From: Bacteroidota bacterium | GTDB lineage: Bacteria > Bacteroidota > Bacteroidia > Flavobacteriales > Flavobacteriaceae | Length of the DNA stretch: 64,000 bases | Direction of reading: 5' to 3' | Assembly (NCBI GenBank): GCA_023446155.1 | Contig: JAEXIT010000004.1 | Span: 434,001-498,000 of the forward strand | Shown: positions 32,659 to 42,539 of the stretch, one piece after another | Layout: each line of letters begins with the position of its first letter | Position numbering within the stretch: the first letter of the stretch is position 1 | The notes under the pieces: model-generated | The model's input: the letters and a program-made list of their open reading frames with translations, nothing else | What the model was told of the DNA's origin: nothing | Databases searched by the model: none | Program-made: the position numbers and the translations under genes

Positions 32659-34167
32659 ATGGACACAATACATTATATAAGCTCCGATGTGATTTCACTG
32701 GAGTTACTACAGGAAATCATTTCGCAAAACATGAAACTGGAGTTATCGGAAGAGGCACGAGTGAATATCGAAAAATGCCGCGCCTACCTGGATGCTAAAA
32801 TGGCATCACATGGTGAGCCGATTTACGGAATTAATACCGGTTTTGGTTCTTTGTGTAATGTGAAAATTTCAAATGAAAATCTGTCTAAATTACAGGAAAA
32901 CCTGGTGAAATCGCATGCTTGTGGTACCGGTGAAGAAGTGCCGCATGAAATTGTAAAAATCATGTTGTTGCTTAAAATCAAATCGTTGAGCTTTGGCCAT
33001 TCCGGTGTACAATTAAAAACCGTAGAACGTTTGGTCGATTTTTATAATAATGATGTTTTACCGGTGATCTATACGCAGGGATCGTTAGGCGCTTCGGGCG
33101 ACTTGGCACCGTTGGCGCATTTGTCGTTACCATTAATCGGAGAAGGAGAAGTGTATGTGGACGGATTCCGTCAACCGGCAAAAAAAGTCCTTGAAAAAAT
33201 GGGATGGGAGCCAATCGTATTACAATCCAAAGAAGGATTGGCATTGCTAAACGGTACGCAGTTTATGAGTGCATATGGTGCGTATGTTTTACTCAAAGCG
33301 AGTAAATATGCGTATTTAGCCGATCTTATCGGAGCCATTTCTTTAGAAGGATTCGATGGACGTATCGAACCGTTTAACGAATTGATTCATTTGGTTCGTC
33401 CGCATAAAGGACAAATCAATACGGCAAAACGTTTTCAGGAGTTATTGGAAGACAGTGAGATTATTGCACAACCCAAAAAACATGTTCAGGATCCATATTC
33501 CTTCCGTTGTATCCCGCAGGTACATGGAGCTTCAAAAGATGCGATCGATTACGTAAAACGCGTGTTTAAAACTGAAATTAATTCGGTGACTGATAACCCG
33601 AATATTTTTATCGAAACGGACGAAATTATTTCCGGTGGAAACTTCCACGGTCAGCCATTGGCATTGGCATTGGATTTTCTTGGAATTGCTTTGGCCGAAC
33701 TGGGGAATATTTCCGAAAGACGTACCTATCAGTTAATTTCCGGACTTCGTGATTTACCGGCGTTTTTGGTTAGCGATCCGGGATTGAATTCCGGTTTTAT
33801 GATTCCGCAGTATACGGCAGCAAGCATCGTAAGTCAAAACAAACAATATGCGACTCCGGCGAGTATCGATAGTATTGTATCGTCAAACGGTCAGGAAGAT
33901 CATGTGAGTATGGGAGCGAATGCGGCTACAAAAGCTTTGAAAATTATGGAAAACCTGGAGCGTATTCTGGCTATCGAGCTAATGAATGCTTCCCAGGCGA
34001 TCGAATTCAGACGACCGTTACAATCGAGTCCGTTTATCGAAACCTTCCTAAAAACCTACCGCGAAGAAGTGCCGTTGGTTACAGAAGACCGAATCTTACA
34101 TTATGATATTGAAAAATCGGTGGCTTTTTTAAACAGCTTTCAGATGGACGAAGTATTGTTTGAGTAA
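32659..34167 (+). CDS. hutH: Histidine ammonia-lyase
   Basis: It deaminates histidine to urocanate, the first step of histidine degradation. The 502 residues contain the MIO-forming triad Ala145-Ser146-Gly147 in GSLGASGDLAPLAH, the catalytic Tyr region YGINTGFGSL, and NGTQFMSAYGA and RLQDPYS-like HVQDPYSFRCIPQVHG, as in HutH. A tyrosine ammonia-lyase role (some Flavobacteriia have one) cannot be excluded but the sequence reads as HutH. The other hut genes are not adjacent. A 33-bp palindrome and a terminator follow. Confidence 0.92.
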   Translation: MDTIHYISSDVISLELLQEIISQNMKLELSEEARVNIEKCRAYLDAKMASHGEPIYGINTGFGSLCNVKISNENLSKLQENLVKSHACGTGEEVPHEIVKIMLLLKIKSLSFGHSGVQLKTVERLVDFYNNDVLPVIYTQGSLGASGDLAPLAHLSLPLIGEGEVYVDGFRQPAKKVLEKMGWEPIVLQSKEGLALLNGTQFMSAYGAYVLLKASKYAYLADLIGAISLEGFDGRIEPFNELIHLVRPHKGQINTAKRFQELLEDSEIIAQPKKHVQDPYSFRCIPQVHGASKDAIDYVKRVFKTEINSVTDNPNIFIETDEIISGGNFHGQPLALALDFLGIALAELGNISERRTYQLISGLRDLPAFLVSDPGLNSGFMIPQYTAASIVSQNKQYATPASIDSIVSSNGQEDHVSMGANAATKALKIMENLERILAIELMNASQAIEFRRPLQSSPFIETFLKTYREEVPLVTEDRILHYDIEKSVAFLNSFQMDEVLFE

Positions 34168-34175
34168 CAATTTAG

Positions 34176-34208
34176 ACACCTGACAGGTTTTAAAAACCTG
34201 TCAGGTGT
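34176..34208. repeat. 33-bp palindrome, copy B
   Basis: It has the same 14-15 base arms as the copy at 12158-12190 (ACACCTGACAGGTTT and its complement) with a different centre. It starts 8 bases after the hutH stop and may also act as a terminator-like mRNA end. Confidence 0.85.
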
Positions 34209-34218
34209 GAAAAGAATG

Positions 34219-34254
34219 TAAAACCTGATTGCGTTATACAGTCAGGTTTTTTTA
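34219..34254. terminator. Terminator between hutH and the DUF1304 gene
   Basis: AAAACCTGA and TCAGGTTTTTTT flank a loop of about 14 bases; it overlaps the end of the leftward DUF1304 gene region. Confidence 0.65.
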
Positions 34255-34617
34255 TTATAAGAAATACAGGCTTAGTAATCCCAATGCTGCGGGAACACTT
34301 TGTACCATTAAGATCGACTTTTGTACAGTGATCGCGCCATATACTCCGGCTACAAATACACAACCTAAAAAGAAAGTCGCAATATGGATGCTCCATTGTA
34401 CGTCGCAAATCAGTAACGACCAGATCAGACCGGCCACGAGAAAGCCGTTGTACAATCCCTGGTTACCGGCCATTTGTTTGGTTTTTTCAAACATTTCTTC
34501 CGGTACGCTTTTAAATACTTTTTTCGCGCGTGTGGTCCACGCAAACATTTCCAGCCATACGATATAAAGATGTAGCAGGGCTATAAATCCGATAATAATT
34601 TTTGAAACTAATGTCAT
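34255..34617 (-). CDS. DUF1304 family small membrane protein
   Basis: The 120-residue protein has four membrane segments and the DUF1304 signature FAWTTRAKKVF followed by MAGNQGLYNGFLVAGLIWSL. Function is unknown in the family. It is the last gene of a leftward run of membrane-protein genes (34255-35751). Confidence 0.88.
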   Translation of the reverse strand: MTLVSKIIIGFIALLHLYIVWLEMFAWTTRAKKVFKSVPEEMFEKTKQMAGNQGLYNGFLVAGLIWSLLICDVQWSIHIATFFLGCVFVAGVYGAITVQKSILMVQSVPAALGLLSLYFL

Positions 34618-34635
34618 AGGAGATTTGGATTTTGG

Positions 34636-35217
34636 TTATTCGGTATGATCCAGTATGCGTTCGATTCTTTTGTCCGGGATCAGCCACATAATGGCCACCA
34701 GAACGTAAAACGCACCGGCAATAAGTCCGTTGTAATTGGAGGCGATTATCCCCAAAATATAAAATACAGGGGATAATTTTCCTTTAATGTCTTTTCCGAT
34801 GGCTTTGGATAAAACCGAATCCGGACCGTGTTTTTTCAGGATCAGATATTGTAAAATAAAATAGGCTAACGCACATAATAACAGTACGATTCCGTAGAGC
34901 ATCATCGGTAGGGGAGCGAAATGGTTTTCGCCGATCCATGCCGTTGCAAAGGGGATCATCGAGAGCCAGAACAGTAAGTGTAGGTTTGCCCATAGGATAC
35001 CGCCGGAAATTTGTTTGACCGTATGCATCATATGATGGTGGTTGTTCCAATAGATTCCGACATAGATAAAACTCAGCACATAACTCAGGAATACAGGCAA
35101 AATAGGCTTTAAGGCGCTCAAACTGACTTCGTGCGGGACCTTGATTTCCAAAACCATGATGGTAATAATAATGGCGAGTACGCCGTCGCTAAAAGCTTCC
35201 AGTCGGGTTTTGTTCAT
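34636..35217 (-). CDS. TMEM175-family (DUF1211) putative potassium channel
   Basis: The 193-residue protein begins MNKTRLEAFSDGVLAIIITIMVLEI, which holds the R...FSDGV.AI..T..VLEI pore-helix signature of TMEM175 channels. Six hydrophobic segments are seen. Bacterial TMEM175 proteins are tetrameric potassium channels. The native role here is unknown. Confidence 0.9.
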   Translation of the reverse strand: MNKTRLEAFSDGVLAIIITIMVLEIKVPHEVSLSALKPILPVFLSYVLSFIYVGIYWNNHHHMMHTVKQISGGILWANLHLLFWLSMIPFATAWIGENHFAPLPMMLYGIVLLLCALAYFILQYLILKKHGPDSVLSKAIGKDIKGKLSPVFYILGIIASNYNGLIAGAFYVLVAIMWLIPDKRIERILDHTE

Positions 35218-35229
35218 TGGGGATGGATT

Positions 35230-35751
35230 TTACAGGTTTTCGGAGCGCAGGGTTTTATGGATCCTGCGTTTGTGATGGGTTTGACGTAAATTCTGATCAC
35301 CGGAGATTACACTAATATTTCCGTCTATTTCCAGCATGGCCAGTTTGACATCTTTGTAGCGTTCGATTCCGTGTTCGCGGATGGCTTCGTATAATTCGTC
35401 GGATGTAATTCCCAAACGACTTAAGGTGTCGAATTCCAGTTTTCCGTTATGGATCAGGATTTCCGGTTTGTCTTGTAGCAGGTTACTGAGTTTTTTGTAT
35501 TTAAACAGTAACTTTTTAAAGATAAAATTGATGATAAACAGCACCAATGCGGCCGCTAATCCTCCCGAAAGACTGGAATCACTTCCAACCATAGCATTCT
35601 GAACAGCATTACTGATCAGTAATATCAGGATGACATCGGCCGTATTGAGCTGTGATAATTGTTTTTTACCAAATACACGGAGCGCTACCACCATAAAGAT
35701 ATATACGGCGGAACTTCTGACGATTATATCCAGGTAGGCTTCCATATTCAT
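35230..35751 (-). CDS. DUF421 (YetF-like) membrane protein
   Basis: The 173-residue protein has three N-terminal membrane helices, including NTADVILILLISNAVQNAMVG, the family signature. A soluble C-terminal domain follows (DELYEAIREHGIERYKDVKLAMLEIDGNISVI). Function is unknown; relatives in Bacillus (YetF) are linked to spore membranes. It starts 4 bases after the stop of the RimB-RimK fusion gene and is probably co-transcribed. Confidence 0.88.
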   Translation of the reverse strand: MNMEAYLDIIVRSSAVYIFMVVALRVFGKKQLSQLNTADVILILLISNAVQNAMVGSDSSLSGGLAAALVLFIINFIFKKLLFKYKKLSNLLQDKPEILIHNGKLEFDTLSRLGITSDELYEAIREHGIERYKDVKLAMLEIDGNISVISGDQNLRQTHHKRRIHKTLRSENL

Positions 35752-35754
35752 TTT

Positions 35755-37122
35755 TTATTTCCATTTAAAGTTTTTCTCGATGGCTTTGATCATTTCACCG
35801 GCAATGTCTTTTTGTGTCGCCCCTTCGATTCCTTCCAATCCGGGAGAGGAGTTTACTTCCAGTAATAATGGGCCTTTCGACGAACGGATAATGTCCACTC
35901 CGGCAACTTTTAAATTCATCGCTTTGGCGGCTTTGATGGCAATGCGCTTTTCTTCGGCTGTTACTTTTACAACCGATGCGGTTCCCCCTAAATGGATATT
36001 CGCGCGGAATTCGCCCGGTAACGCTTCCCGTTGCATCGCGGCAACCACTTTTCCGTCGACTACAAACAGACGTAAGTCTTTTCCGTTGGCTTCTTTGATA
36101 AATTCCTGTACCAGAATATTGGCATTTAAACTTTTAAAAGCATTGATCACACTTTCTGCCGCTTTTTTGGTTTCGGCTAATACCACGCCTTTTCCTTGTG
36201 TTCCTTCCAGTAATTTTACGATTAATGGCGAACCACCAACCATTTTAATAAGATCGTTGGTGTCGAGTGGGGAATTGGCAAATCCGGTCGTAGGGATATC
36301 AACGCCATTGTTGAGTAGTAATTGTAGCGAAAACAGTTTGTCGCGCGACTGACTGATCGCTGCGGAGCTGTTTAAACTGAATACTTTTAGTGCTTCAAAC
36401 TGACGTGTCAAAGCACAACCGTAATAGGTCATACTGGGGCGAATTCTTGGAATCACGGCGTCAAAGTCGTTTAAAACCCGACCACCGCGGTAATGAATTT
36501 CCGGAGCCGTAGCATCCAGTTTCATATAACAGTATTTCAGGTTTAGAAAATGCATTTCATGACCGCGCATTTCTCCGGCTTCCATAATACGTTTGTTACT
36601 GTAAAGTTCCGGGTTGCTGGCCAATAAACCGATACGAAGGCCTTTTTTGGAGGATTCTTCGCTATAATAATATTCTTTGATTTTTTCTTTTGTAGGATGC
36701 CCCAAAAGGTATTTTTGTTCCGGGTCAACGAGGATACGTCCCGACATGGCTTCCCGTCCTAAAAGCATACGGAATCCCATCGAGTCGCGATTGGTTAGTG
36801 TTAGTTCCACATCCCATTCGCTACCGCCGATTTCCAGTACGGTGCGGATCACATAACGCAGTTCGCGGTAACCGCTGGAACTTTTAACGACACGTTTGTC
36901 GATTAAAAGGGCTTCGCAATGAATAACGGCTTTTATGTTATTCTGGATTGGGTTAATATCGAATTTTACCCAGTTTTCACCATTCTTTTCAAATGGGACA
37001 ATGTTGGTGGCATGCAATGCCGAAGTTTTTGCCCCGGAATCGACACGGGCTTTAATGGTTGGAATTCCAAGAGTAGGAAAAGAGCACCATTCTTCACTAC
37101 CTACAATAACTTTGTCTAGCAT
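35755..37122 (-). CDS. Fusion of RimB-type retropepsin-like protease and RimK-type ATP-grasp ligase
   Basis: The 455 residues hold two families. The N-terminal ~150 residues match the ATP-dependent zinc protease/RimB family (retropepsin-like): IKARVDSGAKTSALHA with the catalytic-type DSGA motif and MLLGREAMSGRILVDP. From about 160 to 455 follows a RimK/glutathione-synthase ATP-grasp ligase (GTQGKGVVLAETKKAAES, VDGKVVAAMQREALPGEFRANIHLGG, VNSSPGLEGIEGAT). In proteobacteria RimK adds and RimB trims glutamates on ribosomal protein S6 or makes poly-glutamate; here both are in one chain. The target in this organism is not known. Confidence 0.9.
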   Translation of the reverse strand: MLDKVIVGSEEWCSFPTLGIPTIKARVDSGAKTSALHATNIVPFEKNGENWVKFDINPIQNNIKAVIHCEALLIDKRVVKSSSGYRELRYVIRTVLEIGGSEWDVELTLTNRDSMGFRMLLGREAMSGRILVDPEQKYLLGHPTKEKIKEYYYSEESSKKGLRIGLLASNPELYSNKRIMEAGEMRGHEMHFLNLKYCYMKLDATAPEIHYRGGRVLNDFDAVIPRIRPSMTYYGCALTRQFEALKVFSLNSSAAISQSRDKLFSLQLLLNNGVDIPTTGFANSPLDTNDLIKMVGGSPLIVKLLEGTQGKGVVLAETKKAAESVINAFKSLNANILVQEFIKEANGKDLRLFVVDGKVVAAMQREALPGEFRANIHLGGTASVVKVTAEEKRIAIKAAKAMNLKVAGVDIIRSSKGPLLLEVNSSPGLEGIEGATQKDIAGEMIKAIEKNFKWK

Positions 37123-37187
37123 TTCTTTGTTTGTATTTGTAATTCTAAAGTACTACTTTTTTTGAAATGCCAAACACATTTGCTTAA

Positions 37188-37220
37188 AAAAGAAAAAACC
37201 TACTTAATTAGTAGGTTTTT
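37188..37220 (-). terminator. Terminator overlapping the clpC stop codon
   Basis: On the minus strand AACCTACT and AGTAGGTT form the stem, the clpC TAA (37204) lies within the hairpin, and a T/C-rich run follows. Ribosome release would affect whether the hairpin can form. Confidence 0.75.
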
Positions 37221-39750
37221 CAGCTTTTTTAATGGCTACGGTGAGCTCCTGACTGCCATCTTCAAGATCCATAAAGATTTCATCGCCTTCGTGTATCTTG
37301 GAAGTGATGATCTCCTCAGCCAGCGTATCTTCCACATATTTCTGAATCGCTCGTTTTAGTGGTCGGGCTCCGAATTGTTTGTCAAATCCTTTATCGGCGA
37401 TAAAGTCTTTTGCTTTTTCGGATAAGGCTAATTTGTATCCTAAATCGGCCACTCGTGCGTATAGTTTTTCCAACTCGATATCGATAATTTTGTCGATATG
37501 TTCTTTTTCAAGCGGGTTGAATACGATAACATCGTCGATACGGTTTAGGAATTCCGGTGCAAATGCTTTTTTAAGCGCATTCTCGATTATCCCTTTTGAA
37601 TTTTCATCCACCTGTGATTGTCTGGCATTGGTTCCGAAACCAACGCCCTGACCGAAGTCTTTTAACTGACGCGCTCCTACATTCGAAGTCATAATGATAA
37701 TCGTATTGCGGAAGTCAATTTTACGACCCAAACTATCGGTCAAATGGCCATCATCCAATACTTGTAGCATCATGTTGAAAACGTCCGGATGGGCTTTTTC
37801 AATCTCATCCAACAGTACAACACAATACGGTTTACGTCTTACTTTTTCGGTAAGCTGACCACCTTCTTCGTATCCTACGTATCCCGGAGGCGCTCCAACC
37901 AATCTTGAGATGGCGAATTTCTCCATATATTCACTCATATCGATACGAACCAGTGCATCTTCCGAATCGAATAATTCTTTGGCAATCACTTTGGCCAATT
38001 GCGTTTTACCAACCCCGGTTTGTCCCAGGAAGATAAAAGAACCAATTGGTTTGTTCGGATCTTTTAAACCAGCGCGATTACGTTGGATGGACTTGGCAAT
38101 TTTTAAAACCGCTTCGTCCTGACCTACCACTTTACCTTTGATCAAATCTGGTAAATGTGCGAGTTTATTACTTTCCGTTTGTGCGATACGGTTTACCGGT
38201 ATGCCGGTCATCATCGAAACGACGTCGGCTACATTGTCTTCGGTAACGGTAATACGGTTGTTTTTCGCATCTTCTTCCCATTGCTCCTGTGCGGTGGCAA
38301 GGTCTTTTTCGATACGTTTTTCGTCGTCGCGTAATTTGGCCGCTTCTTCGTATTTCTGTTTTTTAACCACCGAATTTTTCAGTTCGCGAACTTCTTCCAA
38401 TTGACGTTCCAAATCAAGGATTTGTTTCGGTACGTCGATATTGGTAATGTGAACGCGGGAACCGGCTTCGTCTAAAGCATCGATCGCTTTGTCCGGAAGA
38501 AAACGTTCCGACATATAGCGGTTGGTTAATTTCACACAGGCTTCAATTGCTTCCGGTGTGTAAATTACGTTATGGTGGTCTTCGTATTTGTTTTTGATAT
38601 TGTTCAGAATCGTAATCGTTTCTTCTACCGAAGTAGGTTCCACAATTACTTTCTGGAAACGTCTTTCCAAGGCACCGTCTTTTTCGATATACTGTCGGTA
38701 CTCGTCAAGCGTCGTCGCACCAATACATTGGATTTCGCCACGTGCTAACGCCGGTTTAAACATGTTGGAGGCATCCAACGAACCAGTAGCACCTCCGGCA
38801 CCAACGATGGTATGGATCTCATCGATAAACAAAATGATATCGTCGTTTTTCTCCAATTCGTTCATCACGGCTTTCATACGCTCTTCGAACTGACCGCGGT
38901 ATTTGGTTCCGGCTACAAGGCTGGCAAGATCCAGTGTTACAACCCGTTTGTTAAACAAAATACGGGATACTTTTTTCTGGATGATGCGCAAGGCGAGTCC
39001 TTCGGCAATGGCCGATTTCCCCACACCCGGTTCACCGATTAACAGTGGATTGTTCTTTTTACGTCGGCTTAAAATCTGAGAAACCCGTTCAATTTCTTTT
39101 TCCCGACCTACAACAGGATCCAGTTTGCCTTCTTCGGCCAACTCGGTTAAATCCCGTCCAAAATTGTCAAGAACCGGTGTTTTCGATTTTTTATTGGTTT
39201 TGCCTGTCCCCGGATTGTTAAAACCCGTGTCACGCAAACTGTCATCTTGTCCGGAATCGTCATTAAACGACTCGGCTTTTGGCAGGTTATCTAGGTAATC
39301 TTCTTCGTTTGATGTCATAGCAATAAATTGTTCTTTAACTATTTCGTAGTCAATTTTTAATTTGTTTAAAAGCTTTGTCGTTGGATCGTTCTCATTTCGG
39401 AGAATACACAACAATAAATGAGCGGTACTTATCGAAGTACTCTGGAATACTTTAGCTTCTAAAAAAGTGGTTCGTAAAGCACGTTCTGCCTGACGTGTCA
39501 GATGTAGGTTTTTCTTTTCGTTACTGCGATCGATAGTAGGATTGGCGGGGCTTAATACTTCAACTTTTCTGCGTAAATGTTCTAAATCTACATCCAGATT
39601 ATTTAATATAGTAATAGCGGTTCCATTACCGTCTCTTAAAATGCCTAACATTAAGTGTTCCGTACCGATAAAGTCATGTCCTAATCGTAAAGCCTCTTCT
39701 TTACTATAGCTAATTACGTCCTTAACTCTTGGTGAAAAATTATCGTCCAT
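37204..39750 (-). CDS. clpC: ATP-dependent Clp protease ATPase subunit ClpC
   Basis: This Hsp100 unfoldase feeds ClpP. The 848 residues show the N-terminal Clp_N repeats (SKEEALRLGHDFIGTEHLMLGIL), AAA module 1 with Walker A GEPGVGKSAIAEG, the middle domain with the UVR-type LRDDEKRIEKDL, and AAA module 2 with Walker A GQTGVGKTQLAK. It is a single-gene unit divergent from gyrA with a 267-base intergenic space, in which I see no CtsR-like operator. Confidence 0.97.
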   Translation of the reverse strand: MDDNFSPRVKDVISYSKEEALRLGHDFIGTEHLMLGILRDGNGTAITILNNLDVDLEHLRRKVEVLSPANPTIDRSNEKKNLHLTRQAERALRTTFLEAKVFQSTSISTAHLLLCILRNENDPTTKLLNKLKIDYEIVKEQFIAMTSNEEDYLDNLPKAESFNDDSGQDDSLRDTGFNNPGTGKTNKKSKTPVLDNFGRDLTELAEEGKLDPVVGREKEIERVSQILSRRKKNNPLLIGEPGVGKSAIAEGLALRIIQKKVSRILFNKRVVTLDLASLVAGTKYRGQFEERMKAVMNELEKNDDIILFIDEIHTIVGAGGATGSLDASNMFKPALARGEIQCIGATTLDEYRQYIEKDGALERRFQKVIVEPTSVEETITILNNIKNKYEDHHNVIYTPEAIEACVKLTNRYMSERFLPDKAIDALDEAGSRVHITNIDVPKQILDLERQLEEVRELKNSVVKKQKYEEAAKLRDDEKRIEKDLATAQEQWEEDAKNNRITVTEDNVADVVSMMTGIPVNRIAQTESNKLAHLPDLIKGKVVGQDEAVLKIAKSIQRNRAGLKDPNKPIGSFIFLGQTGVGKTQLAKVIAKELFDSEDALVRIDMSEYMEKFAISRLVGAPPGYVGYEEGGQLTEKVRRKPYCVVLLDEIEKAHPDVFNMMLQVLDDGHLTDSLGRKIDFRNTIIIMTSNVGARQLKDFGQGVGFGTNARQSQVDENSKGIIENALKKAFAPEFLNRIDDVIVFNPLEKEHIDKIIDIELEKLYARVADLGYKLALSEKAKDFIADKGFDKQFGARPLKRAIQKYVEDTLAEEIITSKIHEGDEIFMDLEDGSQELTVAIKKAEKPTN

Positions 39751-40017
39751 TACTTAAAAATACTTTATACTGTAAAGTTACTAATTCAGGTAGGATAAAG
39801 CAAAAACCATACCTGACATTTTGCGGGATCTCCCTTATGCTAATTGACAAAAAAAAAACGACATATAAAAGTTAAAAAGTGTGAATTTTTAAGCACTCCG
39901 GTGGTTTTTACTGTTGATAAATCGCTAAAATTTATACAGAAAAATGTGATTCTTTACTGGAAAAATATGTATATTGGCACGTTTTGAAATAACTATAATT
40001 TTTTAATATAACAACTT

Positions 40018-42516
40018 ATGTCTGAAGGAGAAAAGTTAATTCCTATTAACATTGAGGACGAAATGAAATCTGCTTACATCGATTATTCGATGTCGGTAAT
40101 TGTATCAAGGGCGCTTCCTGATGTTAGAGATGGCTTGAAACCGGTTCACCGAAGAGTATTGTTCGGAATGTATGAATTAGGAGTATTATCGAATAGAGCA
40201 CATAAAAAGTCGGCCAGAATCGTAGGAGAGGTTCTGGGTAAATATCACCCGCATGGGGACAGCTCTGTTTACGATGCTATGGTTCGTATGGCTCAGGAAT
40301 GGAGTTTGCGATATCTTTTAGTGGACGGCCAGGGGAACTTCGGTTCTATCGATGGCGACAGTCCGGCAGCTATGCGTTATACGGAAGCAAGAATGAAGAA
40401 ACTTTCGGAAGAAATTCTTGCCGATATTGATAAAGAAACAGTTGATTTCCAGTTAAACTTTGACGATACTTTAGAAGAGCCTAAAGTAATGCCAACTAAA
40501 ATCCCGAACCTGTTAATTAACGGGGCTTCCGGTATTGCGGTAGGTATGGCTACCAATATGGCGCCTCACAATTTGACGGAGGTGGTAGACGGTACCCTGG
40601 CGTATATCGATAATAACGATATCGAAGTAGATGAACTGATGCAGTACATCAAGGCGCCGGATTTCCCAACCGGAGGGGTGATTTATGGATATGAAGGTGT
40701 TCGTGAAGCATTTAAAACCGGTAGAGGACGTGTGGTTGTTCGTGCGAAAGCCAACTTCGAAGAAGTGGATGGCCGTGAGTCGATTATCGTAACCGAAATC
40801 CCGTATCAGGTAAATAAGGCGGAAATGATCAAAAAGACAGCCGACCTGGTTAATGAAAAGAAAATCGAAGGTATTTCGACGATCCGTGATGAATCGGATC
40901 GTAACGGTATGCGTATCGTTTATGTGTTAAAACGGGAAGCGGTTCCGAATATCGTATTGAATACCCTTTATAAATATACACAATTACAGTCGTCGTTCAG
41001 TGTGAATAACATCGCATTGGTTAAAGGACGTCCACAATTGTTAAACCTAAAAGACCTGATCCACTATTTCGTGGAACACCGTCATGAGGTGGTAACCCGC
41101 AGAGCGGAATTCGATTTGCGCAAAGCAGAAGAAAGAGCGCATATCTTAGAAGGTCTGATCATTGCTTCGGATAATATCGACGAAGTAATCGCGTTGATTC
41201 GTGCGTCTAAAAATGCCGATGAAGCCAAAGAAAAATTAGTAGAACGTTTTAACTTATCCGACATCCAATCGCGTGCGATCGTAGAAATGCGTTTACGTCA
41301 GTTAACCGGACTGGAGCAAGATAAACTACGAGCGGAATACGAAGAGATCATGAAATTGATTGCTTATTTACGCGAATTATTAGCAAGCAAGGAAATGAGA
41401 ATGGGCGTTATTAAAGATGAGTTAGCCGAAATCCGTGATAAATACGGAGACGATCGTCGTTCGGTTATCGAATACGCCGGCGGAGATGTGAGTATCGAAG
41501 ATTTGATTGCCGATGAAAATGTGGTCATCACGATTTCGCATGCCGGTTATATCAAACGTACTCCGCTATCGGAATACAAAACACAGAATAGAGGAGGAGT
41601 AGGGCAAAAAGGTGTGGCCACGCGCGATCAGGATTTCCTGGAACATTTGTTCGTAGCGACCAACCACCAATATATGTTGTTCTTTACTCAAAAAGGAAAA
41701 TGTTTCTGGATGCGGGTATATGAAATTCCGGAAGGAAGCAAAACCAGCAAAGGTCGTGCGATCCAAAACCTTATTAATATTGAGAACGACGACAAGGTAA
41801 AAGCGTTTATCTGTACGCAGGATTTAAAAGACGAGGAGTACATCAATAGTCATTATGTGATCATGGCCACGAAACAAGGTCAGGTTAAAAAGACACCGTT
41901 GGAGCAATATTCCCGTCCGCGTCAAAATGGTATCAATGCGATTACTATTAAGGAAGATGATGAATTACTAGAGGCAAAATTAACCAATGGTGAAAGTCAG
42001 ATTCTAATCGCAGTGAAATCCGGAAAATTGGTTCGTTTCGAAGAAGGAAAAACCCGTCCGATGGGAAGAAGTGCTTCTGGAGTTCGCGGTATTACCTTAG
42101 CAGATGAAAAAGACGAAGTAATCGGAATGGTTTCTGTGAACGATATGGAAAGTGAAATTTTGGTTGTTTCGGAAAACGGATACGGAAAACGTTCGTCATT
42201 GGAAGATTACCGTATTACAAACCGTGGTGGTAAAGGGGTGAAAACACTTAATATTACCGATAAAACCGGAAGTCTGGTTTCGATTAATAACGTAACCGAT
42301 GCTGATGATTTGATGATTATCAACAAGTCTGGATTGACGATTCGTATGGCGGTTTCCGATTTGAGAGTTATGGGACGTGCTACGCAAGGGGTGCGTTTGA
42401 TTAATATCAAAGGAAACGATTCGATCGCTGCCGTTACGAAAGTGATGCGCGAAGAAAACGACGGATCAGAAAATGAAGATATGGATAACTCAGAAATAAC
42501 CGAATCCCAAGAATAA
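40018..42516 (+). CDS. gyrA: DNA gyrase subunit A
   Basis: The catalytic tyrosine is Y121 (AAMRYTEARM), and the QRDR reads GDSSVYDAM, so the positions equivalent to E. coli Ser83 and Asp87 are Ser82 and Asp86 (quinolone-sensitive type). The C-terminal beta-pinwheel has the GyrA box QNRGGVGQKG, which separates it from ParC. The length of 832 residues is normal, with an acidic tail. A TPR gene follows 23 bases later. Confidence 0.98.
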   Translation: MSEGEKLIPINIEDEMKSAYIDYSMSVIVSRALPDVRDGLKPVHRRVLFGMYELGVLSNRAHKKSARIVGEVLGKYHPHGDSSVYDAMVRMAQEWSLRYLLVDGQGNFGSIDGDSPAAMRYTEARMKKLSEEILADIDKETVDFQLNFDDTLEEPKVMPTKIPNLLINGASGIAVGMATNMAPHNLTEVVDGTLAYIDNNDIEVDELMQYIKAPDFPTGGVIYGYEGVREAFKTGRGRVVVRAKANFEEVDGRESIIVTEIPYQVNKAEMIKKTADLVNEKKIEGISTIRDESDRNGMRIVYVLKREAVPNIVLNTLYKYTQLQSSFSVNNIALVKGRPQLLNLKDLIHYFVEHRHEVVTRRAEFDLRKAEERAHILEGLIIASDNIDEVIALIRASKNADEAKEKLVERFNLSDIQSRAIVEMRLRQLTGLEQDKLRAEYEEIMKLIAYLRELLASKEMRMGVIKDELAEIRDKYGDDRRSVIEYAGGDVSIEDLIADENVVITISHAGYIKRTPLSEYKTQNRGGVGQKGVATRDQDFLEHLFVATNHQYMLFFTQKGKCFWMRVYEIPEGSKTSKGRAIQNLINIENDDKVKAFICTQDLKDEEYINSHYVIMATKQGQVKKTPLEQYSRPRQNGINAITIKEDDELLEAKLTNGESQILIAVKSGKLVRFEEGKTRPMGRSASGVRGITLADEKDEVIGMVSVNDMESEILVVSENGYGKRSSLEDYRITNRGGKGVKTLNITDKTGSLVSINNVTDADDLMIINKSGLTIRMAVSDLRVMGRATQGVRLINIKGNDSIAAVTKVMREENDGSENEDMDNSEITESQE

Positions 42517-42539
42517 GTAAACAACTAAATAACTAACAG

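Noticed and set aside
32659..34167. Tyrosine ammonia-lyase instead of HutH
   Set aside because: The family motifs and length fit HutH; the TAL-type selectivity residues cannot be judged with confidence by eye, so the general call was kept.
39751..40017. CtsR-type operator or other regulatory site between clpC and gyrA
   Set aside because: No direct or inverted repeat of convincing length seen; only AT-rich sequence.
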